DNA of 13,964 nt from Candidatus Treponema faecavium. GTDB taxonomy: Bacteria; Spirochaetota; Spirochaetia; Treponematales; Treponemataceae. The stretch spans positions 1 through 13,964 of the forward strand of contig DXHG01000019.1 in NCBI GenBank assembly GCA_019113455.1, read 5' to 3'. Both the position numbers and the translations under genes were made by a program. Of this stretch, positions 12,965-13,964 are shown in pieces. The notes beneath the pieces are model-generated. The model searched no databases. It was not told the origin of the DNA and saw nothing but the letters and a program-made list of their open reading frames with translations. Numbering within the stretch: position 1 is the first letter of the stretch; every line of letters begins with the position of its first letter.

Positions 12965-13060
12965 ATGTATAGACAAAGACGCAGCGTTCGGATACTATTA
13001 AATAATACTATCAGGTTTTTACTGTTGTTAAAGTATAGAAATATATTGCGGAGGCATTAA
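12965..13060 (+). CDS. Possible leucine-rich leader mini-ORF before leuB
   Basis: From ATG 12965 a 31-codon frame reads MYRQRRSVRILLNNTIRFLL and on, ending KYRNILRRH. It holds seven Leu codons, four of them consecutive (TTA CTG TTG TTA), plus three Ile codons. Its TAA (13058-13060) lies 3 nt before the leuB ATG and is in the same frame. This resembles leucine-sensing leader peptides of leu operons. Against it are the absence of a good Shine-Dalgarno, the absence of a terminator after it, and a promoter candidate that would start transcription inside it. AT-rich sequence can also give Leu runs by chance. Listed as a weak candidate. Confidence 0.2.
   Translation: MYRQRRSVRILLNNTIRFLLLLKYRNILRRH
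12970..12998 (+). promoter_or_regulatory. Candidate promoter of leuB
   Basis: TAGACA (12970-12975) and TACTAT (12993-12998) are 17 nt apart, matching consensus at 5 and 4 of 6. Transcription would begin near 13005, about 60 nt before the leuB start. An imperfect dyad (GATACTATTA 12991-13000, TAATACTATC 13003-13012, one mismatch) covers the -10 box and might be an operator. Confidence 0.45.
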
Positions 13061-13063
13061 TTA

Positions 13064-13964
13064 ATGAATTATAACATTGCGCTTATTCCCGGAGACGGAA
13101 TCGGCCCCGACATTGTGGCAGCCGGCGTGCGGGTGCTCGACGCGGTGGCCGCAAAGTTCGGACACACGTTTTCATATACTTCGCTGCTTGCCGGAGGTGC
13201 GGCGATTGACGCAACGGGCAATCCGCTGCCCGCGGAGACGCTCGCTGCGTGCCAGGCGAGCGACGCCGTGCTCCTCGGCGCGGTGGGCGGCCCCAAGTGG
13301 GATAGCGTTCCCGGCAATCTGCGCCCCGAAAAGGCGCTTTTGGGGCTGCGCGGCGGGTTAAAAGTATACGCCAACCTGCGCCCGGCAGTGATGTTCAAGC
13401 AGCTTGCAGACGCCTGTCCGCTCAAAAAAGAGATTGTGGGAGACGGCCTTGACATTCTTATCGTGCGGGAACTCACCGGCGGCATTTATTTTGGAGAACG
13501 CGGTCGCGATGCAGATAACACCAAAGCGTGGGACACGGAGCTGTACACGGTGCCCGAGATAGAGCGCATCCTTCGCATTGGATTCTCTTCCGCACAGAAG
13601 CGCAGAAAGCGGCTGTGTGTTGTCGATAAAGCCAATATCCTTGAATCAAGCAGACTGTGGCGGGAAGTCGCCGAACGGATTAAAGGCGAGTATGCAGATG
13701 TAGAGCTGTCGTATATGTATGTGGACAATGCGGCGATGCAGCTTGTGCGCTGTCCGGGGCAGTTTGACGTTATTGCAACAAGCAATATGTTCGGCGATAT
13801 TCTTTCCGACGAGGCGAGTCAGATTACCGGTTCAATCGGCATGCTCGCGTCGGCATCGCTGGGCGACGGCAGCGGTCCCGGGCTGTATGAGCCGATTCAC
13901 GGTTCCGCTCCCGACATTGCGGGGCAGGACAAGGCGAACCCGCTTGCGACGATTCTGTCATGCG
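13064..13964 (+). CDS. leuB: 3-isopropylmalate dehydrogenase, N-terminal 300 residues (cut by window edge)
   Basis: The frame runs from ATG 13064 off the right edge; 300 of the usual 350-360 residues are present. LeuB is the NAD-dependent decarboxylating dehydrogenase of leucine synthesis, and in citramalate-using organisms it also acts on beta-methylmalate for isoleucine. Motifs are IPGDGIGPDIV (8-18), LRPEKALLGLR (86-96), ANLRP (103-107), VRELTGGIYFGE (134-145, catalytic Tyr142), VDKANIL (187-193, Lys189), GDILSDEAS (244-252, metal-binding Asp) and GPGLYEPIHGSAPDIAGQ (271-288, NAD site). This set fits LeuB rather than isocitrate or tartrate dehydrogenase. GGAGG (13050-13054) lies 9 nt before the ATG. 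It stands downstream of cimA on the same strand but across a 359-nt gap. Confidence 0.95.
   Translation, partial: MNYNIALIPGDGIGPDIVAAGVRVLDAVAAKFGHTFSYTSLLAGGAAIDATGNPLPAETLAACQASDAVLLGAVGGPKWDSVPGNLRPEKALLGLRGGLKVYANLRPAVMFKQLADACPLKKEIVGDGLDILIVRELTGGIYFGERGRDADNTKAWDTELYTVPEIERILRIGFSSAQKRRKRLCVVDKANILESSRLWREVAERIKGEYADVELSYMYVDNAAMQLVRCPGQFDVIATSNMFGDILSDEASQITGSIGMLASASLGDGSGPGLYEPIHGSAPDIAGQDKANPLATILSC

Larger units (their letters stand above)
12705..13063. other. Intergenic region between cimA and leuB
   Basis: These 359 nt hold no confident gene. A 101-codon GTG frame (12755-13060) is Arg/Lys-rich without family resemblance, and I treat it as chance apart from its Leu-rich end. 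Visible elements are a bulged hairpin (CAGCT 12766-12770 and GTCT 12775-12778 pairing with AGAC 12785-12788 and AGCTG 12789-12793), copy B of the repeat, a CCCGCGGG palindrome near 12934-12941, a promoter candidate (12970-12998) overlapping a near-dyad (12991-13012), and GGAGG (13050-13054) before leuB. I see no clear terminator for cimA, so read-through into leuB is possible. Confidence 0.55.

Noticed and set aside
12755..13060. 101-codon plus-strand GTG frame between cimA and leuB
   Set aside because: It is biased to Arg, Lys, Ala and Asn, spans the degenerate repeat, and has no ribosome site or family look. Only its Leu-rich end is kept as a weak leader candidate.
1..13964. CRISPR array, insertion sequence, prophage or known anti-phage system
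   Set aside because: No regularly spaced repeats, transposase, phage structural genes or recognised defence proteins were seen in any frame.

Overview
The window is about 14 kb of bacterial chromosome with ordinary coding density and roughly 50% G+C. It shows no insertion sequence, prophage, CRISPR array or rRNA. A treponeme-like spirochaete is my best guess. This is an inference from protein style: the XRE regulator, an OmpA-like domain with a 'GYAAK' variant of the usual 'GHTD' motif, and a citramalate route to isoleucine. No marker in the window proves it.

Layout. Positions 1-3270 (minus strand) form a compact operon read from a promoter near 3292-3320: dtd (D-aminoacyl-tRNA deacylase), cobQ/cbiP (cobyric acid synthase), cobO/btuR (corrinoid adenosyltransferase), cbiC (cobalt-precorrin-8 methylmutase) and a truncated YbaK/EbsC-type aminoacyl-tRNA editing gene. 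Gaps run from a 4-nt overlap to 19 nt. Three late cobalamin-pathway steps are thus bracketed by two tRNA quality-control genes. Positions 3271-3748 are a long divergent intergenic region with several hairpins and a degenerate repeat that recurs at 12845-12918.

Positions 3749-5188 (plus) hold an XRE-type regulator and an OmpA-domain protein anchored by a C-terminal membrane helix. The latter overlaps by 16 nt the end of a convergent MATE efflux gene (5173-6522, minus). A perfect 15-bp inverted repeat covers a good promoter candidate just upstream of the MATE gene. An unrecognised 143-aa protein (6703-7134, minus) follows, with its own terminator. An AT-rich region carrying a direct repeat separates it from a 1125-aa c-di-GMP signalling protein (7464-10841, plus), with layout PAS, degenerate GGDEF, intact EAL, PAS, GAF and two PAS-like segments.

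Positions 10840-11001 (minus) hold tRNA-Pro(GGG) with a near-consensus promoter and a terminator. It is divergent from cimA (citramalate synthase, 11103-12704, plus). A 359-nt gap then leads to leuB (3-isopropylmalate dehydrogenase), cut by the right edge. cimA and leuB belong to the isoleucine (pyruvate/citramalate) and leucine routes. A leucine-rich 31-codon mini-ORF sits directly in front of leuB.

I found no clearly new multi-gene system. The items most worth a second look are the MATE operator-like dyad, the leucine-rich mini-ORF before leuB, the signalling protein with sensory domains on both sides of EAL, the inner-membrane-anchored OmpA-domain protein, the repeated intergenic sequence, and the dtd/cobalamin/YbaK operon.
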